A stretch of DNA of 64,000 bases from the NCBI GenBank assembly GCA_947624445.1, contig CANQKF010000004.1:1-64000 (forward strand), in the 5' to 3' direction. Origin of the DNA: an uncultured Clostridia bacterium (GTDB lineage: Bacteria; Bacillota; Clostridia; Christensenellales; Borkfalkiaceae). Shown here piece after piece: positions 23,683-32,988 of the stretch. The notes under the pieces are model-generated. The model ran no database searches. It worked only from the letters and a program-made list of their open reading frames with translations, and was not told the origin of the DNA. Position numbers and translations under genes: made by a program. Positions within the stretch are counted from its first letter, which is position 1. Every line of letters begins with the position of its first letter.

Positions 23683-24876
23683 TCAGAGAAGCGCTGCCGT
23701 TTCGCGCGCAATGACGAGCTCCTCGTTCGTGGGAATGACGAGGATCTTCACGCGCGAGGTCGCCTTCTGGATCTCGTGGATCGCGCCGTCGTTCTTGAAA
23801 TCGTTCTTGGCTTCGTCGAGTTCGACGCCGAACGCCTCGAGCCCCGAAACGACGTCTTTCCGCACATCGGGCGTGTTCTCGCCGATGCCCGCGGTGAACA
23901 CGATGACGTCCAGCCCGCCGAGCGCGGCCATGTAGGCGCCGATGTACTTCTTGCAAGAATAGGCGAACATATCGAGCGCCAGGCGGGCGCGGTCGTTGCC
24001 CGCGTCCTTCGCCGCGGCGAGGTCGCGGAAGTCCGAAGAGACGCCCGAAATGCCCAGAACGCCGCACTTCTTATTGAGGTAGGTGAGCCCTTCGGAGAGG
24101 TTCATGCCCTTCTTGCGGAAGATGAACTCCGCCGCCGCATAGTCGATATCGCCGCTGCGCGTGCCCATGGGAACGCCCGCGAGCGGGGTGAATCCCATCG
24201 AAGTATCGATACACGTCCCCCCCTTGACCGCGGAAATGGAGGATCCGTTGCCGAGGTGGCAGGTGATGATCTTGAGGTCCTTAACGTCCTTTTTCAGGTA
24301 CTTCGCCGCCTCGCCCGAGACATACTTGTGCGAAGTGCCGTGCGCGCCGTAGCGGCGGACCTTATATTGCTTGTAGTCGTCGTAATCGACGGCATACATA
24401 TATGCGTAATCGGGCATCGTGGCGTGGAAGGAGGTGTCAAACACGAGCGCCATCTTCTTGCCGGGCATCACGGCGCGGCAGGCATTCACGCCGAGGATCG
24501 CCGCAGGGTTGTGGAGGGGCGCAAGCTCGGCGATCTCCTCCATCGTCTCCATCACTTTGTCGTCGACGAGCGTCGTCTTTTTGAACGCCTCGCCCGAAGC
24601 GACCACGCGGTGCCCCACGGCGTCGATCTCGTCCATCGAGGCGATGCAGCCCGCCTTGGGATCGACGAGCATTTTGAGGACGAGGGAGATCGCGTCGGTA
24701 TGGGTGGGCATTTCCTGCTCGACGACATACGTCTCGCCGTGCGCCTTGTGGGTGAGCTTGCCGCCCGCAATGCCGATGCGCTCGCAGCCGCCCTTGGCGA
24801 TGACCTCCTCGGTCTCCATGTGGATGAGCTGATACTTGAGGGAGGAGCTCCCCGCGTTGATCACAAGAATTTTCAT
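23683..24876 (-). CDS. ackA: Acetate kinase
   Basis: A 397-residue enzyme converting acetyl phosphate and ADP to acetate and ATP. All motifs are present: NAGSSSLK at the start, HRVVASGE, DTSFHATMPDYAYMY, GAHGTSH, CHLGNGSS and AGIGENTPDVR. The ATG at 24874-24876 follows AGAGGTATTTT. Pta is encoded upstream on the same strand but 725 bp away, the gap being filled by repeats. Together they give substrate-level ATP from acetyl-CoA in fermentation. Confidence 0.97.
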   Translation of the reverse strand: MKILVINAGSSSLKYQLIHMETEEVIAKGGCERIGIAGGKLTHKAHGETYVVEQEMPTHTDAISLVLKMLVDPKAGCIASMDEIDAVGHRVVASGEAFKKTTLVDDKVMETMEEIAELAPLHNPAAILGVNACRAVMPGKKMALVFDTSFHATMPDYAYMYAVDYDDYKQYKVRRYGAHGTSHKYVSGEAAKYLKKDVKDLKIITCHLGNGSSISAVKGGTCIDTSMGFTPLAGVPMGTRSGDIDYAAAEFIFRKKGMNLSEGLTYLNKKCGVLGISGVSSDFRDLAAAKDAGNDRARLALDMFAYSCKKYIGAYMAALGGLDVIVFTAGIGENTPDVRKDVVSGLEAFGVELDEAKNDFKNDGAIHEIQKATSRVKILVIPTNEELVIARETAALL

Positions 24877-24956
24877 AAAATACCTCTTTATGCTTTTTTG
24901 AACTTCGTATAGGCGAACTGCGGATGAGCCGCCGCATGAAGTAGACCTTTCTAATT

Positions 24957-25160
24957 TGTCATGTCGCCCGACGCGCAGCGGCGTACGAAGTAGCAGAGTC
25001 GAGACATCTAATGCGCAACCCGACCCCGCCCTCCGTGTCATTCAGAGGGAGCCCTGTTTTACTTGTCATTCAGAGGGGGCGCAGCCCCCGAAGAATCCCC
25101 TTGGTCGATGTTGGAAAACGGACTTCGTACCTCGGGATCCTTACTTCGCACTTCGTGCTC
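24957..25160. repeat. Dispersed intergenic repeat, ackA-pta copy
   Basis: 24957-25009 starts TGTCATGTCGCCCGACGCGC and ends GTCGAGACATCT; the same opening occurs at 63143. 25064-25160 starts TGTCATTCAGAGGGGGCGCA and is the near-perfect reverse complement of 63169-63262. Sequences of the TGTCAT...GAAGAATC type are common MITE-like intergenic repeats. No reading frame is convincing here. Confidence 0.75.
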
Positions 25161-25241
25161 GTGCCGCGCTTTGTGTACAAATAGAAGCTGCGCGCGGGGC
25201 GCTGCGCTCAGGATGACACGGAACCCGCATTCCAAATCTCT

Positions 25242-25398
25242 GAAAAACCCAAAATCACACTTTTGGGTTTTTCACCCCAATTTGCGCATTCATGCGCTTC
25301 TTGTCTTTGAGGACAAAGCGGTTGGCGGCCAAAAAAGTCGGGGGATGTAGTAATTTAACCCCTCACGGAATTTTTTCGCCAAGGAAAAATTCGTGAAC
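25242..25398 (+). repeat. Structured repeat element, copy 1
   Basis: A 157-nt unit. Hairpin H1 is a 13-bp perfect stem (25242-25254 with 25261-25273). Next come CCCCAATTTG, hairpin H2 (GCGCATTCATGCGC), TTGTCTTTGAGGACAA and a GCGGCC block. It ends with hairpin H3 (25363-25398): CACG, bulged G, AATTTTT pairing with AAAAATT and CGTG. Confidence 0.7.
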
Positions 25399-25419
25399 TT
25401 CCAAACTCTCTTTGCGTTA

Positions 25420-25595
25420 GGCGGAATTCACTTCCGCCGTGCGCGACACAATTTGCCGAACCCTTTCGGCTTGTTGTCTTGAGAACAGACAAGGTTGCGG
25501 CCGACGGGGCTGTGAGATGTAAAAGTTTACCCCTCGAAAATTTCTATGCCCTTATTTTGCACCCGCAGGGGATTTCTAATGGATAGAAATTTTCG
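25420..25595 (+). repeat. Structured repeat element, copy 2
   Basis: Directly follows copy 1. H1 is GGCGGAA/TTCCGCC around TTCAC (25420-25438). It shares ACACAATTTG, H2 as CCGAACCCTTTCGG, TTGTCTTGAGAACAGACAA and GCGGCC with the other copies. Its last hairpin is a 13-bp perfect stem (25535-25547 with 25583-25595) with a longer loop, close to the pta stop. Confidence 0.65.
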
Positions 25596-25601
25596 AAATT
25601 C

Positions 25602-26645
25602 TCACTCCGCTTGCAGCGCCGTGATGGCGACCGCGCAGACGATATCGTCCTTCTTGCAGCCGCGGGAGAGATCGTTGAGGGGCTTCGCAAAGCCCTGGCA
25701 GATGGGGCCGATCGCCTGGAACCCGCCGAGGCGCTCCGCGATCTTGTAGCCGATGTTGCCCGATTGCAGATCGGGGAAGATGAGCACGTTTGCATGCCCC
25801 GCCACCTTGGACGCGGGCGCTTTGAGCGCCGCGACTTCGGGGACCATCGCCGCGTCGAACTGCAATTCGCCGTCGATCATGAGCTCGGGCGCCTTCGCTT
25901 TGGCGATCTTCACCGCCTCCTGCACGTTGGTCACGAGGTCGTGCTTGGCGCTGCCCATCGTCGAGAAGGAGAGCATGGCGACGCGGGGCGAAAGGCCTGC
26001 GATCTCCATCGCGCTCTTCGCCGTGGCGATGGCGCAGTCGGCGAGCCCTTCCGCCGTGTAGGTGGGGTTGAGCCCGCAGTCCGCAAAGATCAGCATGCCG
26101 TCCTCGCAGTATTTATTGCCGCCCGAGGGCGCGACCATGAGGTTGAAACTCGAGACGGCGGAGACGCCCGGCGCCGTCTTGATGATCTGGAGCCCGGGGC
26201 GGAGCGTGTTGGCCGTCGAATGGCATGCGCCCGAGACGAGCCCGTCCACATCGCCCGATTTCAGCATGAGCGCGCCGAAGAAGGTCGCGTCCTTCGCCTG
26301 TTCGAGCGCCTGTTCCTCCGTCATGCCCTTTGCCTTGCGGAGCTCATAGAGGAGCTTGGCGTATTCGCCGAGCTTGGGCGACGTCGCGGGCTCGACGATC
26401 TGCACGCCCGCAAGGTTGATCTCGGGATTCTTTGCGCGGATCTCCTCCGCATTGCCGAGCAGGACGATCTTCGCGACGCCCTGGTCGACGCAATCCGCCG
26501 CCGCCTCGACGACGCGCGCATCCTCGCCCTCGCAGAGGACGATCGTCTTTTGCTTCGCCGCCGCCTTTTTCTTGATCTCTTCAATGATCGTTCCGCTCTC
26601 GGCGATCTTTCTGCCGAGGTCCTTGAATGCTTTCATGATGCCCAT
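25602..26645 (-). CDS. pta: Phosphate acetyltransferase
   Basis: A 347-residue Pta that makes acetyl phosphate from acetyl-CoA. Family blocks include VLCEGEDARVVEAA, KSGDVDGLVSGACHSTANTLRP and MLSFSTMGSA near 250. Length fits the short clostridial type without the N-terminal regulatory domain. The start MGIMKAF is chosen for GGAGAT seven bases upstream. It is divergent from tmcAL; about 120 bp with two TATAAT/TATACA-like boxes separate them. Confidence 0.95.
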   Translation of the reverse strand: MGIMKAFKDLGRKIAESGTIIEEIKKKAAAKQKTIVLCEGEDARVVEAAADCVDQGVAKIVLLGNAEEIRAKNPEINLAGVQIVEPATSPKLGEYAKLLYELRKAKGMTEEQALEQAKDATFFGALMLKSGDVDGLVSGACHSTANTLRPGLQIIKTAPGVSAVSSFNLMVAPSGGNKYCEDGMLIFADCGLNPTYTAEGLADCAIATAKSAMEIAGLSPRVAMLSFSTMGSAKHDLVTNVQEAVKIAKAKAPELMIDGELQFDAAMVPEVAALKAPASKVAGHANVLIFPDLQSGNIGYKIAERLGGFQAIGPICQGFAKPLNDLSRGCKKDDIVCAVAITALQAE

Positions 26646-26768
26646 TTGAAAATCTCCAAAAAACCCTTTATTTTTCTCCGCGTTTCGTGTATAATGTTCG
26701 CGGAAGAAATGATCGTATGTCATTATACACCCTTTTCGGAGAATTGTAAAGCTACAGGCGGAAAAATC

Positions 26769-27950
26769 ATGAAATTTTGTGCTGTCATCTGCGAATACAA
26801 CCCCTTCCACAACGGGCACGCCTACCAGCTCGCCGAGATCAAGCGGCAGAGCGGATGCGACGCCGTTCTCTGCCTCATGAGCGGGAATTTCACCCAGCGC
26901 GGCGAACCCGCCGTCCTCGGGAAGTACGCGCGCGCCCGCCATGCGGTCGAAAACGGGGCGGATATCGTCCTCGAACTGCCCGCGGCGTTTGCCGTCGCCC
27001 CCGCGGAGATCTTCGCGCAGGGTGCCGTCCACATCCTCGCAAGCATCGGCGCCGTGACGACGCTCGCCTTCGGCTGCGAGAGCGGGACGAAGGAGGACTT
27101 CCTGCGCGCCGCCCGTGCGACGCTCGGCGAGGACAGGCGTTTCCGCGCCGCCCTCAAAGAGGCGATGAAAGACGGCACCTCCTATGTGAAAGCGCGCACG
27201 CAGGTGATCCTCGCGCTCAATTCGGACATCGACGAAGCCCTCCTCACCGCGCCCAACAACATGCTCGGCACCGAATACTGCCGCGCGATCCTCGCTTCGG
27301 GCGCAAACATCGCCCCTCTGCCCATCCGCCGCGTCGGGGGCGGGCATGCGGACAGCGCGCTTCATCGGGACTTCTCCTCCGCGGCGGCGCTGCGCAGCGT
27401 GCTCGGCGAGCGCTCCCTCCGCGCGGCATTCGCAAAGCGGCGCAACCTGCCCGCGGACGTCTGCGCCTCCCTCGCCGACTACAAGCCGACGGCGTATCCC
27501 ACCGCCGCGCTCTGCGCCCTCGTTGCGGCGGACGAAGCCGATCTCGCGCTCACGCCCGATTGCTCGGAAGGGCTCGAGAACCGCCTCAAAGCGCTCTCGC
27601 GCTCCAATCTCGACTACGAAGCCCTGCTCGGCAAGGTCGTCTCCAAGCGGTATACCCGCGCGCGCATCAAGCGCATTTTGCTCCAGAATTTCCTCGGGAT
27701 CCGCCTGAAAAACGTCAGAAATTACCTCGACGCCCCCCTCTATCTGCGCACGCTCGCCGTGAAGAAGCGCCGCGCGGAGGAACTGCTTTCGGCGCTCTCG
27801 GGCGGCTTCCCCATCCTCGCCCGCAAGAGCGACGGGGCGCTGCTCAAAAAGGACGCCCTCTCCTGCTTTTCCCTCGACGTGCGCGCAAACGAGCTCTATG
27901 GCGCGCTGACGGGCGTTCACAGCGGCGATTTCGAGACGGTGTTCGTCTGA
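26769..27950 (+). CDS. tmcAL: tRNA(Met) cytidine acetate ligase (YlbM family)
   Basis: A 393-residue nucleotidyltransferase-fold enzyme that uses ATP and acetate to form N4-acetylcytidine at the wobble base of elongator tRNA-Met. The sequence starts VICEYNPFHNGH with the HxGH-type ATP motif at 14-17 and has MSGNFTQRGEPA near 39-50. It is divergent from pta and near ackA; since the enzyme uses free acetate, the neighbourhood fits its substrate. This grouping with yceD-rpmF is usual in Clostridia. Start at 26769 after AGGCGGAAAAATC. Confidence 0.92.
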   Translation: MKFCAVICEYNPFHNGHAYQLAEIKRQSGCDAVLCLMSGNFTQRGEPAVLGKYARARHAVENGADIVLELPAAFAVAPAEIFAQGAVHILASIGAVTTLAFGCESGTKEDFLRAARATLGEDRRFRAALKEAMKDGTSYVKARTQVILALNSDIDEALLTAPNNMLGTEYCRAILASGANIAPLPIRRVGGGHADSALHRDFSSAAALRSVLGERSLRAAFAKRRNLPADVCASLADYKPTAYPTAALCALVAADEADLALTPDCSEGLENRLKALSRSNLDYEALLGKVVSKRYTRARIKRILLQNFLGIRLKNVRNYLDAPLYLRTLAVKKRRAEELLSALSGGFPILARKSDGALLKKDALSCFSLDVRANELYGALTGVHSGDFETVFV

Positions 27951-27967
27951 ACCGCGTCCGCAAGCCA

Positions 27968-28010
27968 CAAAAAAGGGCCCCCGAAGTTGCCTCGGGGGTC
28001 CTTTTTTTTG
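27968..28010. terminator. Bidirectional terminator between tmcAL and GH43 gene
   Basis: GGGCCCCCGA (27975-27984) pairs with TCGGGGGTCC (27992-28001) with one G-U pair, A-run before and eight T after. Confidence 0.9.
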
Positions 28011-28031
28011 CCGTTGGAATCCTTCCCGGGA

Positions 28032-30023
28032 TCAGCCGACGAGATCGGTGCCCGTGATGGACGAATAGTTGTTGAAGAACAGCCCGAACCCTTGCGTGGA
28101 TTCGCCCTCGGAGTGGCTCATGCAGGTGATCGTGAAGCCGGATTTGTTCTGGTCGTCGAGCCAAGCCGTGCGGACGACGCCGTAGTATTTCTTGTGTCCC
28201 GCGGGAACGGTCGCCGCGTCGTTGAACTCGAAATAAATATACCCGTCCCCATAGATCCTCCACGTGCCGATCTCCATCGTGTCCCAGATCGTGCCATCCT
28301 CGCGCAGGGTGACGTCCGTCGAGGTGAGCGTGAGATCGTTGTCGTTTTTGAGCACGACCATCTTGAACTTCCGATCCTGCGTATATTTGAAGAGCTCCTC
28401 CTCGGAGACGGGACGCTGGCTCTCGCCGCCGTAGCGGTTGGGGTTGATGACGATATCGCCCATCGAGTTGAGGTAGTATTGGTGGACCTGCGAGACGAAC
28501 ACGGTGCCGTCGGCCTGTCCCTTTTGCATCCAGCTGTCCGTGCGGGTGATGTACGCCGCGACGTTGACGCCCGATTTCGTCGTGAAGAGGTCGTTGTGCC
28601 CGGGCAGCTTGATGTCGATCGCGTTCTCCCACGCGCCTTGCCATTTGAACGTGCCCGTATACTTATTGCCCGAATTCTGCGCGTTGGCGGGCCCGATGTT
28701 GCGGACGATCCCGCCGTTCGTAGATTCATATACGCCCCACGGGCTTTCGCTTCTTCCGCCCCACATCTGGTAGCCGACGTCGAGCCCGTTATAGGAGTGC
28801 ATGGAGTAGTAATAGGTCTTTCCCTTGGAAAGCACCTTCTCGTTCTCGTCCATTATGGTCACGTTGTCGTGGCGGGCGATGACGGGCGCCTCCATGGCGG
28901 AGAGGGAGATGAGCCTGCCGTAGAACTCGGATTCGACCGTCTTGCCCTGCGCGAAATCCATGTGCATCGCGACCGCTTCGTCGCGGTAAGCGCGCACGGC
29001 GGGGATATCGAGGAAGGTCCCGTCCTGATAGAAGTTATCCTTGCGGAGCCCCGTCGCGGGATCGAGCTCGAGCATCCAGTTGCCCGTGCCGAAGGAGCCG
29101 TATGCCATATACATCTTGCCGTCGGGCGAGTAGATGATCTGCGGGTCGATGGAGTTGACGTCCATGCTCGATTCCTGGGTATTCTGCGGGATCGCCGACT
29201 GCATCAAAACGCCCACGTATTGGAAGGTCTCGGGCTGCAGCGAATACGAATGGAAGAGCACGATGCACGCCTTGGAATACTCCACGCCGTCGTGATTGGG
29301 CGTGCCGTTGGAAACGCAGCAGGTGTAGAGCCAATAGCCGCCGTCGGGCGCTTTCACGATGTCGGGCGCCCACCACTGGATGCCGCCGCTCGTGCTGTTC
29401 TTCTCCTCTTCCCACGCGTCGATGAGGGGCATCTGCGTGCTCGGCGAAGTCGCCTTGCCGAGATAATTCCACGTGATGAGGTCGTAGGACTTCCGGATCT
29501 CGTTGCCCGACGACCATCCCGTGGAGAAGATATAGTAGGCGGGCTTGCCGTTCTCCTCTACCTCGATGAGAGAGGGATCGTGCGTCCAGCCGAGCAGTTT
29601 GCTCCCGCCCGTCGAATAATCGTTCTTGCTCGAGAGATCATATTGGTTGTGCGGATTTGTGACGTACGCGGGCACGACCTCGACGCGGAACCCCGTCCCG
29701 TCCTTCATCGTAAAGACGGCGGAGCCCGCCGTGTTCTTGGCGCTGACGACGCCCCCCGCGTAGTCCACGACGGTACCCTCGGCGACCTCTGCGCCCGTGG
29801 CGTCGTACTCCTTGCGGGAGACCGCGCCTTTCAAAGTGTAACTCGTCGTCGAAGCGGGAAGTTCCACGCCGTCGTCGGGCAAGTTATCGAAGGCGATGCG
29901 CGCGCCTTCCGCCTTTGTCGCACTGCCGCCATCGCCGCCGCAACCCGCGAAGATCGCCAGCGAGGAGACCGTAAGGACGGAGCCGAGCGCGAGCGCCAAC
30001 AGCTTTTGCGTTCCTTTTATCAT
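28032..30023 (-). CDS. GH43 lipoprotein, probable endo-arabinanase
   Basis: A 663-residue secreted lipoprotein. Residues 1-27 are a signal peptide ending in the lipobox FAGC, then an Ig-like N-terminal stretch, then a five-bladed GH43 domain starting GWTHDPSLIE (catalytic-base region) near residue 147 and containing QWWAPDIVKAPDGGYW near 220. The last 120 residues resemble the C-terminal domain of extracellular arabinanases (GH43_C), with GTWRIYGDGYIYFEF. The likely role is cutting alpha-1,5-arabinan at the cell surface. It is a single gene with promoter at 30050-30078 and ribosome site GGGGGTGGAAAC. Confidence 0.88.
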   Translation of the reverse strand: MIKGTQKLLALALGSVLTVSSLAIFAGCGGDGGSATKAEGARIAFDNLPDDGVELPASTTSYTLKGAVSRKEYDATGAEVAEGTVVDYAGGVVSAKNTAGSAVFTMKDGTGFRVEVVPAYVTNPHNQYDLSSKNDYSTGGSKLLGWTHDPSLIEVEENGKPAYYIFSTGWSSGNEIRKSYDLITWNYLGKATSPSTQMPLIDAWEEEKNSTSGGIQWWAPDIVKAPDGGYWLYTCCVSNGTPNHDGVEYSKACIVLFHSYSLQPETFQYVGVLMQSAIPQNTQESSMDVNSIDPQIIYSPDGKMYMAYGSFGTGNWMLELDPATGLRKDNFYQDGTFLDIPAVRAYRDEAVAMHMDFAQGKTVESEFYGRLISLSAMEAPVIARHDNVTIMDENEKVLSKGKTYYYSMHSYNGLDVGYQMWGGRSESPWGVYESTNGGIVRNIGPANAQNSGNKYTGTFKWQGAWENAIDIKLPGHNDLFTTKSGVNVAAYITRTDSWMQKGQADGTVFVSQVHQYYLNSMGDIVINPNRYGGESQRPVSEEELFKYTQDRKFKMVVLKNDNDLTLTSTDVTLREDGTIWDTMEIGTWRIYGDGYIYFEFNDAATVPAGHKKYYGVVRTAWLDDQNKSGFTITCMSHSEGESTQGFGLFFNNYSSITGTDLVG

Positions 30024-30049
30024 GTTTCCACCCCCAAAACTTTTCCATT

Positions 30050-30078
30050 ATTTTATCATATCGCGGAGAACATTGCAA
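30050..30078 (-). promoter_or_regulatory. GH43 gene promoter
   Basis: Minus strand TTGCAA (30073-30078), 17 bp, TAAAAT (30050-30055) with TGA before the -10 (extended). Confidence 0.7.
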
Positions 30079-30115
30079 CCCATTCCCTGTATTTTCTGCA
30101 AAAAACTTTCTTGCC

Positions 30116-30158
30116 GCAAGCATATCGTAAGCAATTTGCAAACAGAATGCAAGCATAT
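30116..30158. promoter_or_regulatory. Direct repeats upstream of the GH43 promoter
   Basis: GCAAGCATAT occurs at 30116-30125 and 30149-30158, 33 bp apart (three helical turns), 40 bp upstream of the -35 box. This is the position of an activator site. The rest of the 30079-30313 gap shows nothing further that I can name. Confidence 0.4.
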
Positions 30159-30313
30159 AGCAAAGCCCTCTCCGTCACCGAAGAGGACTTTGCTGAGAGA
30201 ATATGAAAAAATCAGAGAATAAGCAGAAGTTTGTTTTCTGCCTATATCTTAACGTAGCAACGTGAAATTTTTGTGTATTTGCGATTAAAAGTATCTGAAA
30301 GAAAAAATTATTT

Positions 30314-31816
30314 TCAAAATCCGCAGCGCGCGGCGATCGCAGAAGCGACGCGGATCCCGTCCGCCGCCGCCGACATGATCCCTCCCGCATAGCCGCATCC
30401 CTCGCCGCAGGGGTAGACGCCCTCGTGCCCCGCCGCCTCAAAGGTCTCCCCGCGCAAGACGCGGACGGGCGAGCTCGTGCGGCTCTCGACCCCCGTGAGC
30501 AGAGCGTCGGGATGATCGAAGCCCTTGAGCCGCCGCCCCATATCGCGGATCCCGCGGGCGAGGCACTCCGTCATCACGGGCGGAAGATAGGCGGAGACGG
30601 GCGCGAACGCCGTGCCGCGGGCATAGGTCGGGAGGACGGCGCCGAAGCGGTCTGTTTCCCGCCCCGCGAGGAAGTCCCCCACGCGCTGCACGGGCGCACG
30701 GTATCCCCCGCCGCCCGCAAGATAGGCCGCCCGCTCGAGGTTCCGCTGGAAGGCGACTCCCGCGAGCGGATGGTCGCTCGCAAAGTCCTCCCGCTTCACT
30801 TGCACGACGACGGCGGCATTGGCGTTCCTTCCCGCGCGGGCGTAGTCGCTCATGCCGTTGGTGACGACGCCCCCCTCTTCGGACGCCGCGGGGATGACGA
30901 CCCCGCCCGGGCACATGCAGAAGGTGAATACGCCGCGCTCCGAGGCATGGGAGACGAGCTTGTAGTCGGCGGGCGGCAACAGGCGGTAGGCGTCGCCGTA
31001 CTGCGCGCGCCCGATGTCCTCCTGCAAGTGCTCGATCCGCACCCCCGCCGCGAACTCCTTCTGTTCCATGGCGAAGCCGCGGGAGAGCAGCATCCCGAAG
31101 GTGTCCCGCGCGCTGTGCCCGATCGCAAGGACCACGGCGTCGAACTTCTCCCGCCCGCCGATCTCCGCGACGGGCTTGCCGTTTTCGAAGAAGAGATCGG
31201 AGAGCGCCGTCCCGAAGCGCAGTTCGCCGCGCTCGGCGATGAATTTCGTGAGATTCGCGACGACCTGTAGTAGTTTATCGCTGCCGATGTGCGGCTTGTT
31301 CAGGTAGAGGATCTCCGCGGGCGCCCCGAAGCGGACGAAGCGCTCGAGCACCTCGCGGTGGAAGGGCGAATTGGTCTGCGTTGTGAGTTTTCCATCGGAA
31401 AACGCCCCCGCGCCGCCCGCGCCGAACTGCACGTTGGAGGCGGGATCGAGTACCCCCGTATGTTGAAATTCGAGGATATCCGCGGCGCGCGCCTCCACCG
31501 CCTTGCCCCGCTCGACGAGCACGGGAGAGACGCCGTGGTCGATGAGCCGAAGCGCGCAGAAGAGCCCCGCGGGGCCCGCGCCCACGATGAGCACGCGCGG
31601 CTTGCCCTTAACCTGCGGAAAAACGGGCGGGATCTCGCGGCGGACGGCGGTATCGCATTCGATGCTGTATACCCAGCGGATATCCCGTTTATCTCGGGCG
31701 TCCAGCGACTTTTTGAGGATGCGGAAGTGGCGGACGGGGCCGCCGAGCCTGCCCGCGCAGAACGCATGGAGTTTGCGCTCGTCCTCCCCGGGACGGAGGG
31801 TCGTCTGCACGATCAT
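30314..31816 (-). CDS. FAD-dependent dehydrogenase (COG2509 type)
   Basis: A 500-residue flavoprotein. An N-terminal ferredoxin-like part of about 90 residues precedes the Rossmann dinucleotide fold VLIVGAGPAGLFCALRL near residue 92. GGAGAFSDGKLTTQ (near 150), a second conserved block near 340 (MCPGGVVIPAASEEGG) and the closing GEGCGYAGGIMSAAADG are typical of the uncharacterised COG2509 family. The start overlaps the stop of the next flavoprotein gene by ATGA (31813-31816). The reaction is unknown. Confidence 0.88.
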   Translation of the reverse strand: MIVQTTLRPGEDERKLHAFCAGRLGGPVRHFRILKKSLDARDKRDIRWVYSIECDTAVRREIPPVFPQVKGKPRVLIVGAGPAGLFCALRLIDHGVSPVLVERGKAVEARAADILEFQHTGVLDPASNVQFGAGGAGAFSDGKLTTQTNSPFHREVLERFVRFGAPAEILYLNKPHIGSDKLLQVVANLTKFIAERGELRFGTALSDLFFENGKPVAEIGGREKFDAVVLAIGHSARDTFGMLLSRGFAMEQKEFAAGVRIEHLQEDIGRAQYGDAYRLLPPADYKLVSHASERGVFTFCMCPGGVVIPAASEEGGVVTNGMSDYARAGRNANAAVVVQVKREDFASDHPLAGVAFQRNLERAAYLAGGGGYRAPVQRVGDFLAGRETDRFGAVLPTYARGTAFAPVSAYLPPVMTECLARGIRDMGRRLKGFDHPDALLTGVESRTSSPVRVLRGETFEAAGHEGVYPCGEGCGYAGGIMSAAADGIRVASAIAARCGF

Positions 31817-32949
31817 GCGAGCGCCTCCGCCACGGCGTGCGCCGAGGCAAACGCCCAATGTAGGTTGTATCCCCCGCATTCGCCGTCGACGTCGAGGATC
31901 TCCCCCGCAAAGTAGAGCCCGCGGCGGAATTTGCTCTCCAGCCCCTCCCCCGTCTCGGAGAGGGGGATGCCGCCGCGGGTCGCCTGCGCCCGCGCAAAGC
32001 CGTAGGTCCCCGTCACGGGGAGAGGGAAGCCCTTCAAGAGCGCCGCGAGCTTTGCCGCGTCGCCCCCCGTTCTGCGCCAGACTACCCGCGCCAGCCCATT
32101 GGGCACGACGCAGAGCAGATCTTCCTCCCCGCGCCCCCGCGCAAACAGCCGCATGAGCGCGGAACTTTGCACATCGGGCAACAGGTCGATCATGAGCACG
32201 TCCCCCGTCTCGGCATACGACGAGGCGCGGAACACGAGGTCCCCCGAGACGCCGCCCTCGGTAAAGAGCACGTCCCCCCGCCCCGCAAAGCGCTCTTTGC
32301 TTCCGCGGAGGACGCGGAGCGCGCAGTCGACGCGGATGCCCTTGAGCCCGCGGACGAGCGCGGGATCGCACTTGAGCTGCACGAGAACGGGCGAGAGCGG
32401 GGTCACGCTGTGCCCGAAGGCCTCGGCGAGCGCATATGCCGTGCCGTCGGTACCGAAGCTCTCCGTCGCCCTGCCGCCCGCGGCGAGAACGACGGCGTCC
32501 GCCGCAAGCGAATTTCCGTTCCAATGCACGAAAAAGCCACCCCTGTCATCGATCTTTTCGACGCGCGCCCCCAAGATCACCTCCACGCCGAGGCGGGAAA
32601 GTTCGTGGCGGAAGAGGTCGGTGACGGCCGAGGCTTGCCGCCCCGCGGGGTACACCCTGCCGCGGGCGTCGGGCAAAAAGACGCCCCCCATCGAGGAGAG
32701 GAAGGCGATCGCGTCCTCCGCCGAAAAGCGCGCGAGCACGGCGCCGACCCGCGCGGGATCGTGCGAAAAGTAGTGCGCGGCGCCCATATCGAGATTGGTG
32801 ACGTTGCCCTGCCCGTTGCCCGTCGCGGAGAGTTTGCGCCCGAGGTGGTCCCCCCGCTCGAGCAGAACGACCTCGTTGTTTGCCCTTGCCAGCAGGACGG
32901 CACACGCCATGCCCGCCGCGCCCCCGCCGATGACTGCGATTTTTCTCAT
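31813..32949 (-). CDS. HI0933/BaiN-like flavoprotein
   Basis: A 378-residue NAD(P)/FAD-dependent oxidoreductase. It starts MRKIAVIGGGAAGMACAVLL, has GRKLSATGNGQGNVTN near 44-60 (the GRKxxxTGNGxCN motif of this family) and closes with GEILDVDGECGGYNLHWAF. Relatives include BaiN, assigned to bile-acid dehydroxylation, but most are of unknown substrate. There is no Shine-Dalgarno; a perfect promoter puts +1 on the A of the ATG. A longer frame to 33561 overlaps the opposite gene and is rejected. Together with the next gene it forms a two-flavoprotein operon. Confidence 0.88.
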   Translation of the reverse strand: MRKIAVIGGGAAGMACAVLLARANNEVVLLERGDHLGRKLSATGNGQGNVTNLDMGAAHYFSHDPARVGAVLARFSAEDAIAFLSSMGGVFLPDARGRVYPAGRQASAVTDLFRHELSRLGVEVILGARVEKIDDRGGFFVHWNGNSLAADAVVLAAGGRATESFGTDGTAYALAEAFGHSVTPLSPVLVQLKCDPALVRGLKGIRVDCALRVLRGSKERFAGRGDVLFTEGGVSGDLVFRASSYAETGDVLMIDLLPDVQSSALMRLFARGRGEEDLLCVVPNGLARVVWRRTGGDAAKLAALLKGFPLPVTGTYGFARAQATRGGIPLSETGEGLESKFRRGLYFAGEILDVDGECGGYNLHWAFASAHAVAEALA

Positions 32950-32955
32950 AAACTT

Positions 32956-32984
32956 ATCATAACTGCTGAAAAAAAATTTGTCAA
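32956..32984 (-). promoter_or_regulatory. Promoter of the BaiN-like gene, predicted leaderless
   Basis: Minus strand TTGACA (32979-32984), 17 bp, TATGAT (32956-32961), AAGTTT, ATG. Predicted +1 is 32949, the first base of the start codon. Confidence 0.75.
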
Positions 32985-32988
32985 TGGA

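Noticed and set aside
25611-26650. Plus-strand frame through pta joined to tmcAL (779 codons)
   Set aside because: The first part is antisense to pta; TmcAL homologues start at MKFCAVICEYNPF (26769).
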